Assembly (NCBI RefSeq): GCF_019422935.1
Contig: NZ_JAHZCJ010000001.1
Span: forward strand, 654,058-718,057
Length of the DNA stretch: 64,000 nucleotides
Origin: Desulfovibrio sp.
GTDB taxonomy: Bacteria > Desulfobacterota > Desulfovibrionia > Desulfovibrionales > Desulfovibrionaceae
Direction of reading: 5' to 3'
This document shows, piece after piece, positions 30,381 to 39,658 of the stretch. Position numbers and translations under genes: made by a program. A model generated the notes under the pieces. It searched no databases. It had not been told where the DNA came from and was given only the letters and a program-made list of their open reading frames with translations. How positions within the stretch are numbered: the stretch's first letter is position 1; each line of letters begins with the position of its first letter.

Positions 30381-32678
30381 ATGCTGCGCGTTAGCACGGT
30401 AGACGAACACAAGCGCATGTCCACCCAGGATTTGCTGCTGGCCATTGAGGCGGCGGTAGAGAAGGGTGAGACTGACTTTTATATTGAGGCCTCGGGCCAG
30501 CACGACATCGGCGGCCCCCTGTGGAACAAGGAAGGAAAAAAGCTGACCTTCAAGGTCAGCAACCCCGGTCAGCGGGTAGGCTCCATGTGCCTGCCCAACA
30601 CCGAGATTCTGGTTGAAGGCTCCGCCTCGGCGGACGTAGGCTGGTTGAACGCGGGCGGGCGCATAGTGGTGCGCGGCGACGCGGGCGACACTGCGGCCCA
30701 CTGCGCGGCAGCCGGTACTGTTTACATTGGTGGCCGCGCGGGTACCCGCTCTGGCTCACTCATGAAGCACGACCCCCTTTATGAAGCCCCGGAACTCTGG
30801 GTGCTCAAGAGCGTGGGCAGCTTCTCTTTTGAATTCATGGGCGGCGGCAAGGCCGTTGTGTGCGGCCATGACAGTCAGGATATTGCCTCGGTCATGGGCG
30901 AACGCTCCTGCGTCGGCATGGTTGGCGGTGCTGTCTACTTTCGTGGGCCTGTTGGACAGCTGCCCAAGGATGTGCGCCTCAACCCCCTGGACAATGAAGA
31001 CATCGCCTGGCTTGACGCTGGTCTTGACGACTTTCTGATGGCCATTGACCAGCCCAGCCTGCGCAGCGAACTGTGCGACTGGAGCCAGTGGCAGAAGATC
31101 ACGCCGCTGCCGTTTGAGGAGCGTGGCCAGAAGGAAGTTGTGAGCCTTGGGCAGTTCCGCAGTAAGGAATGGATACCCAGCGGTATTTTCAGCGATGTTG
31201 CCCCCGATGACTTTATGGTCAACGGGCTGGTGGCGCGTGGCGATTACCGCCTGCGTGTGCCCATGTGGCAGAACGCCGAGTATGCCGCCCCTTGCGAATT
31301 CAACTGCCCGGCGTCCATCCCCACCCAGCGCAGACTTAATCTTCTGCGCGAAGGCAATGTGGAAGAAGCCTACCGCATGGTGCTGGATTACACGCCGTTC
31401 CCCGGTTCCGTCTGCGGCAGCGTGTGCCCCAACCCCTGCATGCAGAGCTGCACGCGCACTGATCTGGACAGCCCCGTGCAGATCGGCAAGCTCGGTTCCT
31501 GTTCTGCGGATATCACGGTCGATAAGCCCAAAACACGCACCGGCAAGCACATTGGCGTGATCGGCGGCGGTGTTGGCGGCCTCACGGCTGCCTGGCAGCT
31601 TGCCCGCCTGGGACACGACGTCACCGTGTACGAAGCCGATTCCGTCATGGGCGGCAAGCTTGAACAGGTGATTCCCCGTGCCCGTCTGAACCATGACCTG
31701 CTGCGCAAGGAACTCAAGCGCATTGAGGACATGGGCGTGACCTTTGTGAACAATTGCCCTGTTGACGCCAAAAAGTTCGAGGAACTGCGCAAGAAGCACT
31801 CTGCCCTGGTGGTCGCCACCGGCGGGCACGTGCCGCGCATCTTCCCCTGGCCCGGTCACGAAAAGATCGTGGCTGGCATTGACTTTTTGAAAGCCATCAA
31901 CAAGGGCGAAAAGCCCGCCGTGCCCGACAGCGTGATTGTTATCGGTTGCGGCAATGCGGGTATGGACGCCGCTGTGGGTGCCTATGCCATGGGCGCCAAG
32001 CAGGTGACCTGCATCGACGTGCAGAAGCCCGCCGCCTTTGCCCATGAAATTGAGCATGTTGAAGGGCTGGGCGGTAAGCTTGTGTGGCCTGTGCAGACCA
32101 AGGAAGTCACCGATAACGGCATCATCACCCAGGAAGGGACGCTCATTCCCGGCAAGATGGTCATTATCACCATCGGCGAATCGCCCGACCTCTCCTTCCT
32201 GCCGGAAGGTTTGGAAAAGTTCCGTGAATGGATCGTGCCCAAGCCCGACCTCAGCATCATGGACGGCGTTTTTGCAGTGGGCGACGTTATCAAGCCCGGC
32301 CTGTTGGTGCATGCCATCGGCACGGGCCGCGATGCCGCCTTTGCCGCAGATGCCTTTGTGCGCGGCGAAACCTACACGCCGGAAAAGAAAAAGCTCGTGC
32401 CTTCCACGCGTCTGCACACGGCCTATTTTGCCAAGTGCCATGACCGTGATCTGCCCACGCCGCAGGATGAATTCTCCCGCTGCGTGAGCTGCGGCACCTG
32501 CCGCGACTGCAAGATGTGCCTTAAATCCTGCCCGGAAAAGGCCATTGACCGCAAGGAAACCGCTGGCGGCGGATTTGAATACGTTTCTGATCCTGCCCGC
32601 TGTATCGGTTGCGGCATCTGCGCAGGCATCTGCCCTTGCGGCATCTGGACCATGTATCCCAACTGGGACATGAGCTAG
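30381..32678 (+). CDS. glutamate synthase GXGXG domain fused to GltD-like NAD(P)H subunit
   Basis: This 765-residue fusion has three parts. Residues 1-240 are the GXGXG beta-helix that ends normal GltB (repeated glycine-rich turns such as GTVYIGGRAGTRSG). About 290-640 is the GltD-like module: N-terminal Fe-S helix bundle (EFNCPASIPTQRRLNLLREG), FAD site GVIGGGVGGLTAAWQLARLG, NADPH site VIGCGNAGMDAAV. The C-terminus adds two [4Fe-4S] clusters (CVSCGTCRDCKMCLKSCP, CIGCGICAGICPCG). The double ferredoxin could let ferredoxin replace or supplement NADPH. It follows GAGGAG and ends before a perfect terminator. Confidence 0.9.
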   Translation: MLRVSTVDEHKRMSTQDLLLAIEAAVEKGETDFYIEASGQHDIGGPLWNKEGKKLTFKVSNPGQRVGSMCLPNTEILVEGSASADVGWLNAGGRIVVRGDAGDTAAHCAAAGTVYIGGRAGTRSGSLMKHDPLYEAPELWVLKSVGSFSFEFMGGGKAVVCGHDSQDIASVMGERSCVGMVGGAVYFRGPVGQLPKDVRLNPLDNEDIAWLDAGLDDFLMAIDQPSLRSELCDWSQWQKITPLPFEERGQKEVVSLGQFRSKEWIPSGIFSDVAPDDFMVNGLVARGDYRLRVPMWQNAEYAAPCEFNCPASIPTQRRLNLLREGNVEEAYRMVLDYTPFPGSVCGSVCPNPCMQSCTRTDLDSPVQIGKLGSCSADITVDKPKTRTGKHIGVIGGGVGGLTAAWQLARLGHDVTVYEADSVMGGKLEQVIPRARLNHDLLRKELKRIEDMGVTFVNNCPVDAKKFEELRKKHSALVVATGGHVPRIFPWPGHEKIVAGIDFLKAINKGEKPAVPDSVIVIGCGNAGMDAAVGAYAMGAKQVTCIDVQKPAAFAHEIEHVEGLGGKLVWPVQTKEVTDNGIITQEGTLIPGKMVIITIGESPDLSFLPEGLEKFREWIVPKPDLSIMDGVFAVGDVIKPGLLVHAIGTGRDAAFAADAFVRGETYTPEKKKLVPSTRLHTAYFAKCHDRDLPTPQDEFSRCVSCGTCRDCKMCLKSCPEKAIDRKETAGGGFEYVSDPARCIGCGICAGICPCGIWTMYPNWDMS

Positions 32679-32715
32679 GCCTCTGGCGGGCTTTTTGCTT
32701 GCCCTGAATGAACGC

Positions 32716-32760
32716 AAAGCCCCCTTTCTCCCGCTACACGGGTAAGAAAGGGGGCTTTTT
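32716..32760 (+). terminator. terminator of the glutamate synthase operon
   Basis: A long stem, AAAGCCCCCTTTCT with its complement plus an inner CCCG/CGGG hairpin, is followed by T. Confidence 0.9.
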
Positions 32761-32922
32761 GCACCATTAGCGCCGGGCATCCCACACTTTTGTTTAAATC
32801 AAAATTATTGCATACTGACCACTGGCAAAGTTTATCTGTATTCAGACCGCACTGCATTTCGCCTTGTTTTGCGCGCAATAGCAGTATGCGGTTTCACTGC
32901 CAGCATTTTCAGGAGAATTTCA

Positions 32923-33432
32923 ATGGACGTTTTTGAAGCGCTGTTTACCCGCCGCAGTATACGTAAATTCACGGCTGAGCCTGTGAGCGATGAAGACTTG
33001 CAGCTCGTACTCAAGGCCGGCATGTGCGCGCCCAGCGCACACAACAAGCAACCCTGGCACTTTGTGGTTGTGCGCGACAAAGCTTTGCTTGCCTCCATTG
33101 CCGAGCGGCACCCCTATGCCAAAATGGCCGCCGAAGCGCCTGTGGTGATTGTGGTCTGCGCCAATCCAGATGAAGCCAAAGCTCCAGGCTACTGGCAGCA
33201 GGACTGCACTGCAGCGCTGGAGAACATGCTGATTGCCGCGCGTGGCCTGAACCTTGGCACGGTGTGGTGCGGTATGCACCCCTTTGAAGACCGCGTTGAA
33301 CCTATCCGCGAACTGCTCAATGTTCCGGCCCAGATCAACATGCTCGGTCTTGTGGTTATGGGGCATCCTGCGCAGCCCTTTGCCGAGGCAGACAGATTCA
33401 ACGAAAGCAAGGTTCACCTGAACGGCTGGTAA
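32923..33432 (+). CDS. nitroreductase-family flavoprotein
   Basis: This 169-residue protein starts behind CAGGAG. It opens with the FMN-binding pattern FEALFTRRSIRKF, then CAPSAHNKQPWHFVVV and the final GLVVMGHPAQP, typical of short nitroreductases found in anaerobes. It would reduce nitro or quinone compounds with NAD(P)H; the real substrate is unknown. Its gene lies 33 bases before a GNAT acetyltransferase on the same strand. Confidence 0.85.
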   Translation: MDVFEALFTRRSIRKFTAEPVSDEDLQLVLKAGMCAPSAHNKQPWHFVVVRDKALLASIAERHPYAKMAAEAPVVIVVCANPDEAKAPGYWQQDCTAALENMLIAARGLNLGTVWCGMHPFEDRVEPIRELLNVPAQINMLGLVVMGHPAQPFAEADRFNESKVHLNGW

Positions 33433-33464
33433 ACAGCTTACTCGCAACATCGAGGCCTGTACCC

Positions 33465-34028
33465 ATGGATTCGCAACCTTTGCGCTCTAGCGGGGGCGGT
33501 GCGCCGCACATTATTGTGAATGACGCGCAACCGGATGATATGGCGGCAGTGCAGGGCATTTATGCCTGGCATGTGCTGCACGGGCTGGCAACGTTTGAAG
33601 AACAGCCGCCCAGCGTGGAAGAAATGGAGCGCCGCCGTCAGGCAGTGCTCGTACTTGGTTTGCCCTATCTGGTGGCCCGGCAGGACAATACCGTTGTGGG
33701 CTATTGTTACGCTGGTCTGTACGGTACGCGGTCAGCTTTCAGATTTTGTCTGGAAGATTCCATCTATGTTGCGCAACAGGCCATGGGGCAAGGGCTTGGG
33801 CATGCGCTGCTGCAAACGCTCATTGAGCGGTGCGAGCGCGGCCCCTGGCGGCAGATGGTGGCTGTTATCGGCCACAGCGGCAACGCTGGTTCCATTGCCC
33901 TGCATGCGGCGCATGGCTTCAGGCACGCGGGTGTGCTCCAGTCCGCAGGCTACAAACTCGGCCAGTGGGTGGATGTTGTGCTGATGCAGCGGGCATTGGG
34001 GCTGGGCGACACCACCAAGGTATCATAA
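33465..34028 (+). CDS. GNAT acetyltransferase (phosphinothricin/methionine-sulfoximine type)
   Basis: This 187-residue protein has the GNAT acetyl-CoA site (AMGQGLGHALLQTLIE) preceded by EDSIYVAQ, followed by NAGSIALHAAHGFRHAGVL, which fits the Pat/MnaT group acting on glutamate-like analogues. There is a 20-residue N-terminal extension before the domain, so an internal start is possible. Probably co-transcribed with the nitroreductase. Confidence 0.8.
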   Translation: MDSQPLRSSGGGAPHIIVNDAQPDDMAAVQGIYAWHVLHGLATFEEQPPSVEEMERRRQAVLVLGLPYLVARQDNTVVGYCYAGLYGTRSAFRFCLEDSIYVAQQAMGQGLGHALLQTLIERCERGPWRQMVAVIGHSGNAGSIALHAAHGFRHAGVLQSAGYKLGQWVDVVLMQRALGLGDTTKVS

Positions 34029-34065
34029 CTGCAAAACAGCCGCATCGAGATATAGCGTAAATACA

Positions 34066-34130
34066 AAAAAGCCTGTGCGGTACGGAATGTGTCCTTCTCA
34101 GGAATATTTCGCAACGCAGCAGGCTTTTTG
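34066..34130. terminator. bidirectional terminator
   Basis: AAAAAGCCTG-TGCG pairs at distance with CGCAGCAGGCTTTTT, between the converging acetyltransferase and glutamate dehydrogenase genes. Both ends carry an A or T run. Confidence 0.7.
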
Positions 34131-34177
34131 TTATTCTTGCGGGCAGGCATGCTCAGGGCAGGCTGCCAACCGTAGTG

Positions 34178-35527
34178 TTACACGCCCAAGGCGATCATGG
34201 CGTCAGCCACCTTGCGGAAGCCCGCAATGTTCGCGCCCATCACAAGGTTGCCCTTCTGACCGAATTCTGCGGCAGTGGCGGCGGCACGCTGGTGAATGTC
34301 GTACATGATGTGTTTGAGCTGGTTGTCCACCGCTTCAAACGTCCAGCGCTGCATGCTGGCATTCTGCGCCATTTCAAGCTGGCTCACAGACACACCGCCC
34401 GCGTTGGCTGCTTTGGCTGGGCCGTAGGCAATACCGGAAGCAATAAAGGCATGCACTGCGTCAAGCGTTGAGGGCATGTTTGCACCTTCCGCCACGCAAC
34501 CGCAGCCGTTGGCCAGCAGGGTTTCCGCGTCCGCGAGGTTCAGTTCGTTCTGCGTCGCGCAGGGAAAAGCCGCAAAGCAGGGCACGTTCCACACTGCATT
34601 GCGCCCGGCGGGATAGGACGCCACAGGCGTGTATTTGGCGGAAGAAACCAGCTCCGCATAGCGGGTGAGGGGGCCGCGCTCAATTTCTTTCACCTGCTTG
34701 AGCACGTCCAGCCTGATGCCCTCAGGGTCATAGATCATGCCGCGCGAGTCGGAAACGGTCACGGGTTTTGCGCCCACCTGAATAAGCTTCTGGCAGCAGT
34801 GGATAGCCACGTTGCCTGCGCCGGAAACAGTGCAGACCTTGCCTTCAAGACTCTGGCCGCGCGCGTCAAGCATGGCTTGGGCAAAATACACAGCGCCGTA
34901 GCCTGTGGCTTCAGGCCGCGCCAGCGAGCCGCCAAAGAGCAGGTTTTTGCCGGTGAGTACGCCTTCGTAGCGCCGGGTCAGGCGCTTGTACTGCCCAAAA
35001 AGAAAGCTGATTTCCTGACTGCCCACGCCAATATCGCCAGCAGGCACGTCAACAGTTGCACCAATATGCGTCCAGAGTTCCGTCATGAATGCCTGACAGA
35101 AGCGCATGATTTCCGTCTTGGATTTACCCTTGGGGTTGAAATCCGAGCCGCCCTTGGCACCGCCGATGGCAAGGCCCGAGAGCGAGTTCTTGAAAATCTG
35201 CTCAAAGCCAAGAAATTTCAGCACGCCCTGATTCACGCTGGGGTGAAAGCGCAGACCGCCCTTGAACGGGCCCAGAGCCGAGTTATACTGAACCCGATAC
35301 CCCCGGTTAACCTGAACCTGCCCTGTGTCGTCCATCCATTGCACGCGGAAGGAGACGCAACGTTCCGGCTCCACAATCCGCTCAAGGATTTTCATTTTTG
35401 CGTATTCAGTCTGCTTGTCCAGGATGGGTTGCAGACTTTGCAACACCTCTTGCACAGCCTGCAAAAAAACAGGTTCATGGGGATATGTTTCTTTAAGGTT
35501 ATTTAACACTCGTTCAACATAAGGCAT
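34178..35527 (-). CDS. gdhA: NADP-type glutamate dehydrogenase
   Basis: This 449-residue protein is the usual length for hexameric GDH. The ATG at 35527 with AGGAGAG is preferred over a longer, unrelated-looking extension. Active-site motifs: GGLRFHPSVNQGVLKFLGFEQ, GGAKGGSDFNPKGKSK (catalytic Lys), PAGDIGVGSQEI, SGAGNVAIH (Rossmann loop) and EGANMPS. It reductively aminates 2-oxoglutarate, giving a low-affinity ammonia route beside the nearby glutamate synthase. Confidence 0.95.
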   Translation of the reverse strand: MPYVERVLNNLKETYPHEPVFLQAVQEVLQSLQPILDKQTEYAKMKILERIVEPERCVSFRVQWMDDTGQVQVNRGYRVQYNSALGPFKGGLRFHPSVNQGVLKFLGFEQIFKNSLSGLAIGGAKGGSDFNPKGKSKTEIMRFCQAFMTELWTHIGATVDVPAGDIGVGSQEISFLFGQYKRLTRRYEGVLTGKNLLFGGSLARPEATGYGAVYFAQAMLDARGQSLEGKVCTVSGAGNVAIHCCQKLIQVGAKPVTVSDSRGMIYDPEGIRLDVLKQVKEIERGPLTRYAELVSSAKYTPVASYPAGRNAVWNVPCFAAFPCATQNELNLADAETLLANGCGCVAEGANMPSTLDAVHAFIASGIAYGPAKAANAGGVSVSQLEMAQNASMQRWTFEAVDNQLKHIMYDIHQRAAATAAEFGQKGNLVMGANIAGFRKVADAMIALGV

Positions 35528-35675
35528 GTTGCTCTCCTGATAGGGGGGGTAAGGATTGCACGAAAAAACTTCCGCATAACATTGATTCAAGCAGGTTTTT
35601 TTTAGACAAGATGATGCAGTTTGACAAGAATTTAAAAAAATACCTAATCCGATATGAGGAATGTGACGCTTGCAA

Positions 35676-35713
35676 CAAAAAGCCCCGGTCGGCTTATGGG
35701 GCTGACCGGGGCT
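35676..35713 (-). terminator. terminator of the lpd-like gene
   Basis: A 10-bp stem, AGCCCCGGTC / GACCGGGGCT, is followed by T5 on the minus strand, 30 bases after the stop. Confidence 0.85.
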
Positions 35714-35742
35714 GAACGGTTGGGAAAGCGAAAATTTCTGGA

Positions 35743-37116
35743 TCAGCCAGCAAAAGGTTCTTGTGGCGCTTCCAGAGCGGAGTGCAACGCTTCGTCCAGT
35801 GTCGGGTGCGCAAACATGAAGGCATCGAGCGCAGAACCGTGGTATTGCCCTATGAGCAGCAGCTGCGCCGCTGTTACAAGGTGCGAAATTCCGTGCCCCA
35901 GAGCCGCAATGCCCACAATGCAGTCGTTCTGCCACACAATCTTGATAAAGCCCGACGCATCGCCCCCAGCCTGGGCAATGGCGTTGCCCATGAGTTGCGC
36001 CTTGGAAACGGCCACCGGGCCGCTCTGGGTCAGGGCCTGCCTGGCGGTAATGCCCACACGCATGATTTCTAAGCTGCCGTATACGCAGGAAGGCACAGGC
36101 CCGGAAGCGTAAGGGCCGCTTTGCGCTCCAATAATGCGCCGCGCCACATACGCGCCCTGATGCTCCGCAGCATGCGCCAGAAGGGTTTGCCCGTTGATGT
36201 CGCCAATGGCGTAAACATTGGGGGCAGCCATAAGATGCTCGTCAACAGTGATGAAACCGCGTGCTTTAATCGTGCATCCGGCTTTTTCCGCTCCAAGATC
36301 ATCAGTGTTGGGCGTTCTGCCCACAGCCACAAGGGCCTTGGCGGCGGTCAGTTCCCTGCCGTCCTCAAGCACGAGCACAGCCGCGCCCTCACGCGTTGTC
36401 AGCGATGCCGCCTTAACGCCTGTGATGCAGCTTATGCCAGTTTTGCCAAGGAGCTTTGCTATTTCTTGCCCAAGATCAGCATCTTCCGTTGGGGCAAGGT
36501 GGGGTGCGGCTTCCACAATGGTAACCTTGCTGCCCATTGCGTTGAAAAAGTCGGCCATTTCAAGGCCGATAGCCCCCGCGCCCACAACAATCAGGCTTTC
36601 CGGCACAGCAGGCACGCGCAGCATGTCCGTGCTGTCCAGAACAGCATCATGGTCGGGCGTCATGCCGGGGAATGCGGCGGAACGGGAACCGCCAGCAAGG
36701 ATGATATGCTCTGCCCGCAGATTCTGCACGCTCCCGTCTGCGGCTGTCACCATGACCTCAGAGGGGCTGGCGCAAGCGGCGCGGCCTTCAATGAGCGTTA
36801 CGCCAAGCTGCTCCAGCCCCTTGCTCAGGGTCTGAGATGAGGCTTTGACAAAACGCTGAATGCGTTTTTGCAGAGCATCGTAATCCACCTCAATGCTGCC
36901 TTTGGCTACACGTTGGCGTTCAAGGCCGCGCAACAATCCCTTGGGAGCGGTTGCGCCCAGCAGCAGCTTGGTGGGAATGCAGCCGCAGTTAAGGCATACG
37001 CCGCCCATATGGGTGCTTTCAACCAGCGCAACGGATTTTCCACCACGGGCAAGTATGCCTGCGGCCTTGGCTCCGCCAGGGCCGCCGCCGATAATAACAA
37101 CATCAAACGTATTCAT
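35743..37116 (-). CDS. lpd: dihydrolipoamide-dehydrogenase-like flavoprotein disulfide reductase
   Basis: This 457-residue FAD enzyme has FAD site VVIIGGGPGGAKAAGILARG, redox disulfide in CLNCGCIPTK, NAD site VVGAGAIGLEMADFFNAMG, second FAD motif VYAIGDINGQ and C-terminal catalytic His in HPTLDEALH. It starts behind GGAGAA. No 2-oxoacid dehydrogenase or glycine-cleavage genes adjoin it, so its lipoyl partner is elsewhere or it has another disulfide substrate. The redox motif carries an extra Cys (C-L-N-C-G-C) where most enzymes have Val. Confidence 0.85.
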   Translation of the reverse strand: MNTFDVVIIGGGPGGAKAAGILARGGKSVALVESTHMGGVCLNCGCIPTKLLLGATAPKGLLRGLERQRVAKGSIEVDYDALQKRIQRFVKASSQTLSKGLEQLGVTLIEGRAACASPSEVMVTAADGSVQNLRAEHIILAGGSRSAAFPGMTPDHDAVLDSTDMLRVPAVPESLIVVGAGAIGLEMADFFNAMGSKVTIVEAAPHLAPTEDADLGQEIAKLLGKTGISCITGVKAASLTTREGAAVLVLEDGRELTAAKALVAVGRTPNTDDLGAEKAGCTIKARGFITVDEHLMAAPNVYAIGDINGQTLLAHAAEHQGAYVARRIIGAQSGPYASGPVPSCVYGSLEIMRVGITARQALTQSGPVAVSKAQLMGNAIAQAGGDASGFIKIVWQNDCIVGIAALGHGISHLVTAAQLLLIGQYHGSALDAFMFAHPTLDEALHSALEAPQEPFAG

Positions 37117-37564
37117 GCGTTCTCCAGATATTGGCAGTTGGGCATGTGTCACACGCACGATTAATCACGGCGTTGCTGCCATGGCCCCACTGAAGGCTGC
37201 TGTTGTAGGGAAAGCTGGCTCCGCGCTAGGCGCAGTAGAACTCGGCTTGTGGCTGAGCAGTGTACGGTGTCTTGAGCACATTGTCACCATGCGCGGGCTG
37301 GCGGCGGGGATAGACTGCATATTCAGTGGATTCGGGTTGCGCTGCGCCTTTGTCGAAACATCCAAAAAATATTTTTATAATCACGCATTTAGTAAAAATC
37401 GGGATAATTCAATTATATGAAATAACAGCATATTAATATTTATCAATGTAACGGTGCGAGTGGTTGGCTATTTAACTGCAAAGCTTGTAGTCTTGATCCA
37501 TACAAAGCGGAGGTTGTCCTCCCCCCGATTATTCCAGTCACTCCGCAAACTGAAGGAGAATCAT
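37117..37564. other. 448-base gap before mop
   Basis: I see no gene here. The left half is GC-rich, the right half AT-rich (around 37360-37445), which suits promoters for lpd (leftward) and mop (rightward). A strong AAGGAG ribosome site ends it. Confidence 0.5.
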
Positions 37565-37993
37565 ATGGAAACCAGCGCAAGAAACGTTTTTTCTGGTAAA
37601 GTTGTTGCCGTTAACTCTGGTGCTGTCAATGATGAAGTTGAATTGGCAGTTGAAGGCGGTATCAATATTGTTGCTTCCATTACCAAGGTGAGCACCAAGA
37701 ATCTTGGCCTCAAGCCCGGCGCCAGCGCAATGGCCCTCATCAAGGCCAGCTTTGTGTTGCTGATGAATGATGCAGAAAACTATCTGCTCTCTACCCGCAA
37801 CCAGTTTGCCGGTACTGTGAGCAAGGTTACCCCCGGCGCGGTCAATGCCGAGGTTATTGTTGAACTGCCCGGCGGCGCTTCCATCGCCTCCATTGTGACC
37901 ATGGGCAGCATCAAGAACCTTGGCCTGGAACCTGGCAAAAAGGTTACCGCCATTGTTAAGGCCTCGCAGGTTATTCTTGCTGTAGCCAAATAG
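37565..37993 (+). CDS. tandem Mop-domain molybdate-binding protein (molbindin)
   Basis: This 142-residue protein is two TOBE/Mop domains in tandem: residues 5-70 and 76-141 repeat the same pattern (SGKVVAVNSGAVNDEVEL and AGTVSKVTPGAVNAEVIV; both with KNLGL-x-PG and an ending KAS-x-V). Di-Mop proteins oligomerise and bind molybdate or tungstate in the cytoplasm as a store or buffer. That suits an organism with a molybdenum-type tetrathionate reductase in the same region. It is monocistronic, with its own terminator. Confidence 0.9.
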   Translation: METSARNVFSGKVVAVNSGAVNDEVELAVEGGINIVASITKVSTKNLGLKPGASAMALIKASFVLLMNDAENYLLSTRNQFAGTVSKVTPGAVNAEVIVELPGGASIASIVTMGSIKNLGLEPGKKVTAIVKASQVILAVAK

Positions 37994-38045
37994 ATCGATT
38001 CATCGAGTTTAGGTTTGGGCCATCCTCACTGGTCTTGACCTGTAG

Positions 38046-38086
38046 CGGCTCTGCTGTTTGCAATAAACGGCAGAGCCGAATTTTTT
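38046..38086 (+). terminator. terminator of mop
   Basis: A perfect 9-bp stem, CGGCTCTGC / GCAGAGCCG, with a GTTT/AAAC inner stem is followed by six T. Confidence 0.9.
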
Positions 38087-38094
38087 GCCCTGGC

Positions 38095-38119
38095 TTATGT
38101 ATATAATGCGTATATAACG
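38095..38119. promoter_or_regulatory. ModE-like palindromic site
   Basis: TATATA, five bases, then TATATAACG, resembling the ModE operator (two TATATA arms flanked by CG); the right arm matches well, the left outer part poorly. It lies between mop and the amino-acid transporter. It could equally be AT-rich promoter DNA. Confidence 0.3.
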
Positions 38120-38286
38120 TGTTGAAAGGTAATTATTTTTGAACGCCTGCCGCGTCTGACCAAAAAAAATATGACCTGACCATATAGCCTGCGGCCTCAC
38201 CTTCTGATATTTGAGGCGGCGCGGATGGCTTGCGCCGTGCCACGGCAAAGGGCAGGCCCCTGTAATACTCGTACTACTGGAATTTT

Positions 38287-39588
38287 ATGAACAAAAAACT
38301 CGTGCGCGATTCATTTGTGGTTGGGGCGGCCTTGTTCGCCATGCTTTTTGGTGCGGGGAATGTGGTTTTTCCCCCCTACATTGGGCTGACAGCGGGATCG
38401 CAGTGGTTCACGGGCTTTTTGTGCTATTACGCAGCAGATGTGGGGCTTGCCCTGCTGACCATTTACGCCATGCTGGCTTCTTCTTGCATTGACAGAAAGG
38501 AAGGGCTTTTTTACAGACTTGGCGGCACCCCGGCCATGCTCATGATGCTGGCAATCATCATGTGTATTGGGCCGTTGCTGGCCATTCCCCGCACCGGGGC
38601 CACTGCCTTTGCCATTTCGTTTGCACCGCTTGGTTATTCGTCCAAGGGGTTCAGCCTTGCCAAAGTTCTCTATTCTGCCGCTTTTTTTGGCATTTCTACA
38701 TTACTGGCATATCGCGAATCAAATATGGTGGACGCCATCGCCCGCTACCTTTCGCCCATCAAGATCGGCGGGTTTATCCTGATTGTATGCGCTGCCGTAG
38801 CCTGGCCACTGGGAGAGATCGACGCCAACGTGCATGACGCCAAGGTTGCGTGGAACAGCATCCTCGCCGGGTATCAGACGCTAGATGTCATGGCCGCGTT
38901 GGTTTACGGTTTTATTATCGTGAATACGCTCAAGGGCAAGGGCTATACCTCCGGCAGTCAGAAAGCGCTTTCCGTTGGCTTGTCGAGCCTTGTGGCAGGG
39001 ATGCTGCTGTTCATAATCTACGGCGGGCTGTGCTACCTTGGTGCGACAGGCTCCGGGCTGTTTCCGGCAGATACGGAAAAAGGCGCGCTGGTATCCGGCC
39101 TTGTAAGCGGGCTTTTTGGCCGTGCCAGCAATTGGCTGCTGGCAGTCGTGATAAGTGTTTCCTGTATGGCAACGGCTGTGGGGCTGATCGGCACCACGGG
39201 CACCTTTATTTCGCAGTTCAGCAAGGGGCGCTTCAGCTACAGGGCTGTGGCCATCACCACTGGTTTGTTCAGCATGGTGGCCTCAAACGTGGGTCTGGAC
39301 AGCATCATTTCCCTTGCGGCCCCGGTTCTGATTTTTCTGTACCCAGGTACTCTCGCTGTTATCGTGCTTTCACTGTTTGACAAGTTCATCAAGAACGACA
39401 ACATTTTTCGATTTGCCACCATTGGCGCGCTGTTGGCCAGCGGCCTGAGCGTGCTTGAAGATTTTGGGCTGCCCATCAAGCTGACGGCCATGCTGCCATT
39501 TGAATCTGTTGGGCTTGGCTGGATATTGCCCGCCACGATTTTTGGCATTGCAGGATTTTTTGTGCGTCAGGGCCGGGGCAGGGCGTAA
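38287..39588 (+). CDS. brnQ: branched-chain amino acid:cation symporter (BrnQ/LIVCS family)
   Basis: This 433-residue protein has about 12 membrane helices. The N-terminal MLFGAGNVVFPPYIGLTAG is the family signature, and IPRTGATAFAISF occurs near residue 100. It imports leucine, isoleucine and valine with Na+ or H+. A weak hairpin at its end (39609-39632, followed by TTTTTT) may terminate it. It has no operon partner; the upstream gap has the mop terminator and a ModE-like site. Confidence 0.9.
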   Translation: MNKKLVRDSFVVGAALFAMLFGAGNVVFPPYIGLTAGSQWFTGFLCYYAADVGLALLTIYAMLASSCIDRKEGLFYRLGGTPAMLMMLAIIMCIGPLLAIPRTGATAFAISFAPLGYSSKGFSLAKVLYSAAFFGISTLLAYRESNMVDAIARYLSPIKIGGFILIVCAAVAWPLGEIDANVHDAKVAWNSILAGYQTLDVMAALVYGFIIVNTLKGKGYTSGSQKALSVGLSSLVAGMLLFIIYGGLCYLGATGSGLFPADTEKGALVSGLVSGLFGRASNWLLAVVISVSCMATAVGLIGTTGTFISQFSKGRFSYRAVAITTGLFSMVASNVGLDSIISLAAPVLIFLYPGTLAVIVLSLFDKFIKNDNIFRFATIGALLASGLSVLEDFGLPIKLTAMLPFESVGLGWILPATIFGIAGFFVRQGRGRA

Positions 39589-39608
39589 TATCAGGCAGCT
39601 ATTGCAGG

Positions 39609-39642
39609 CTGGCGCATTGCGCCGTGCATATTTTTTGCGGAA
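39609..39642 (+). terminator. weak hairpin after brnQ
   Basis: A GGCGCA/TGCGCC-type hairpin followed by TATTTTTTG lies 20 bases after brnQ. The stem is short. Confidence 0.4.
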
Positions 39643-39658
39643 ACAAGATCAGCGTTGA

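Noticed and set aside
30756-32780. 674-residue minus-strand frame opposite the glutamate synthase flavoprotein gene
   Set aside because: The forward strand has clear FAD, NADPH and Fe-S motifs; the reverse frame is a shadow rich in His/Ala/Gly.
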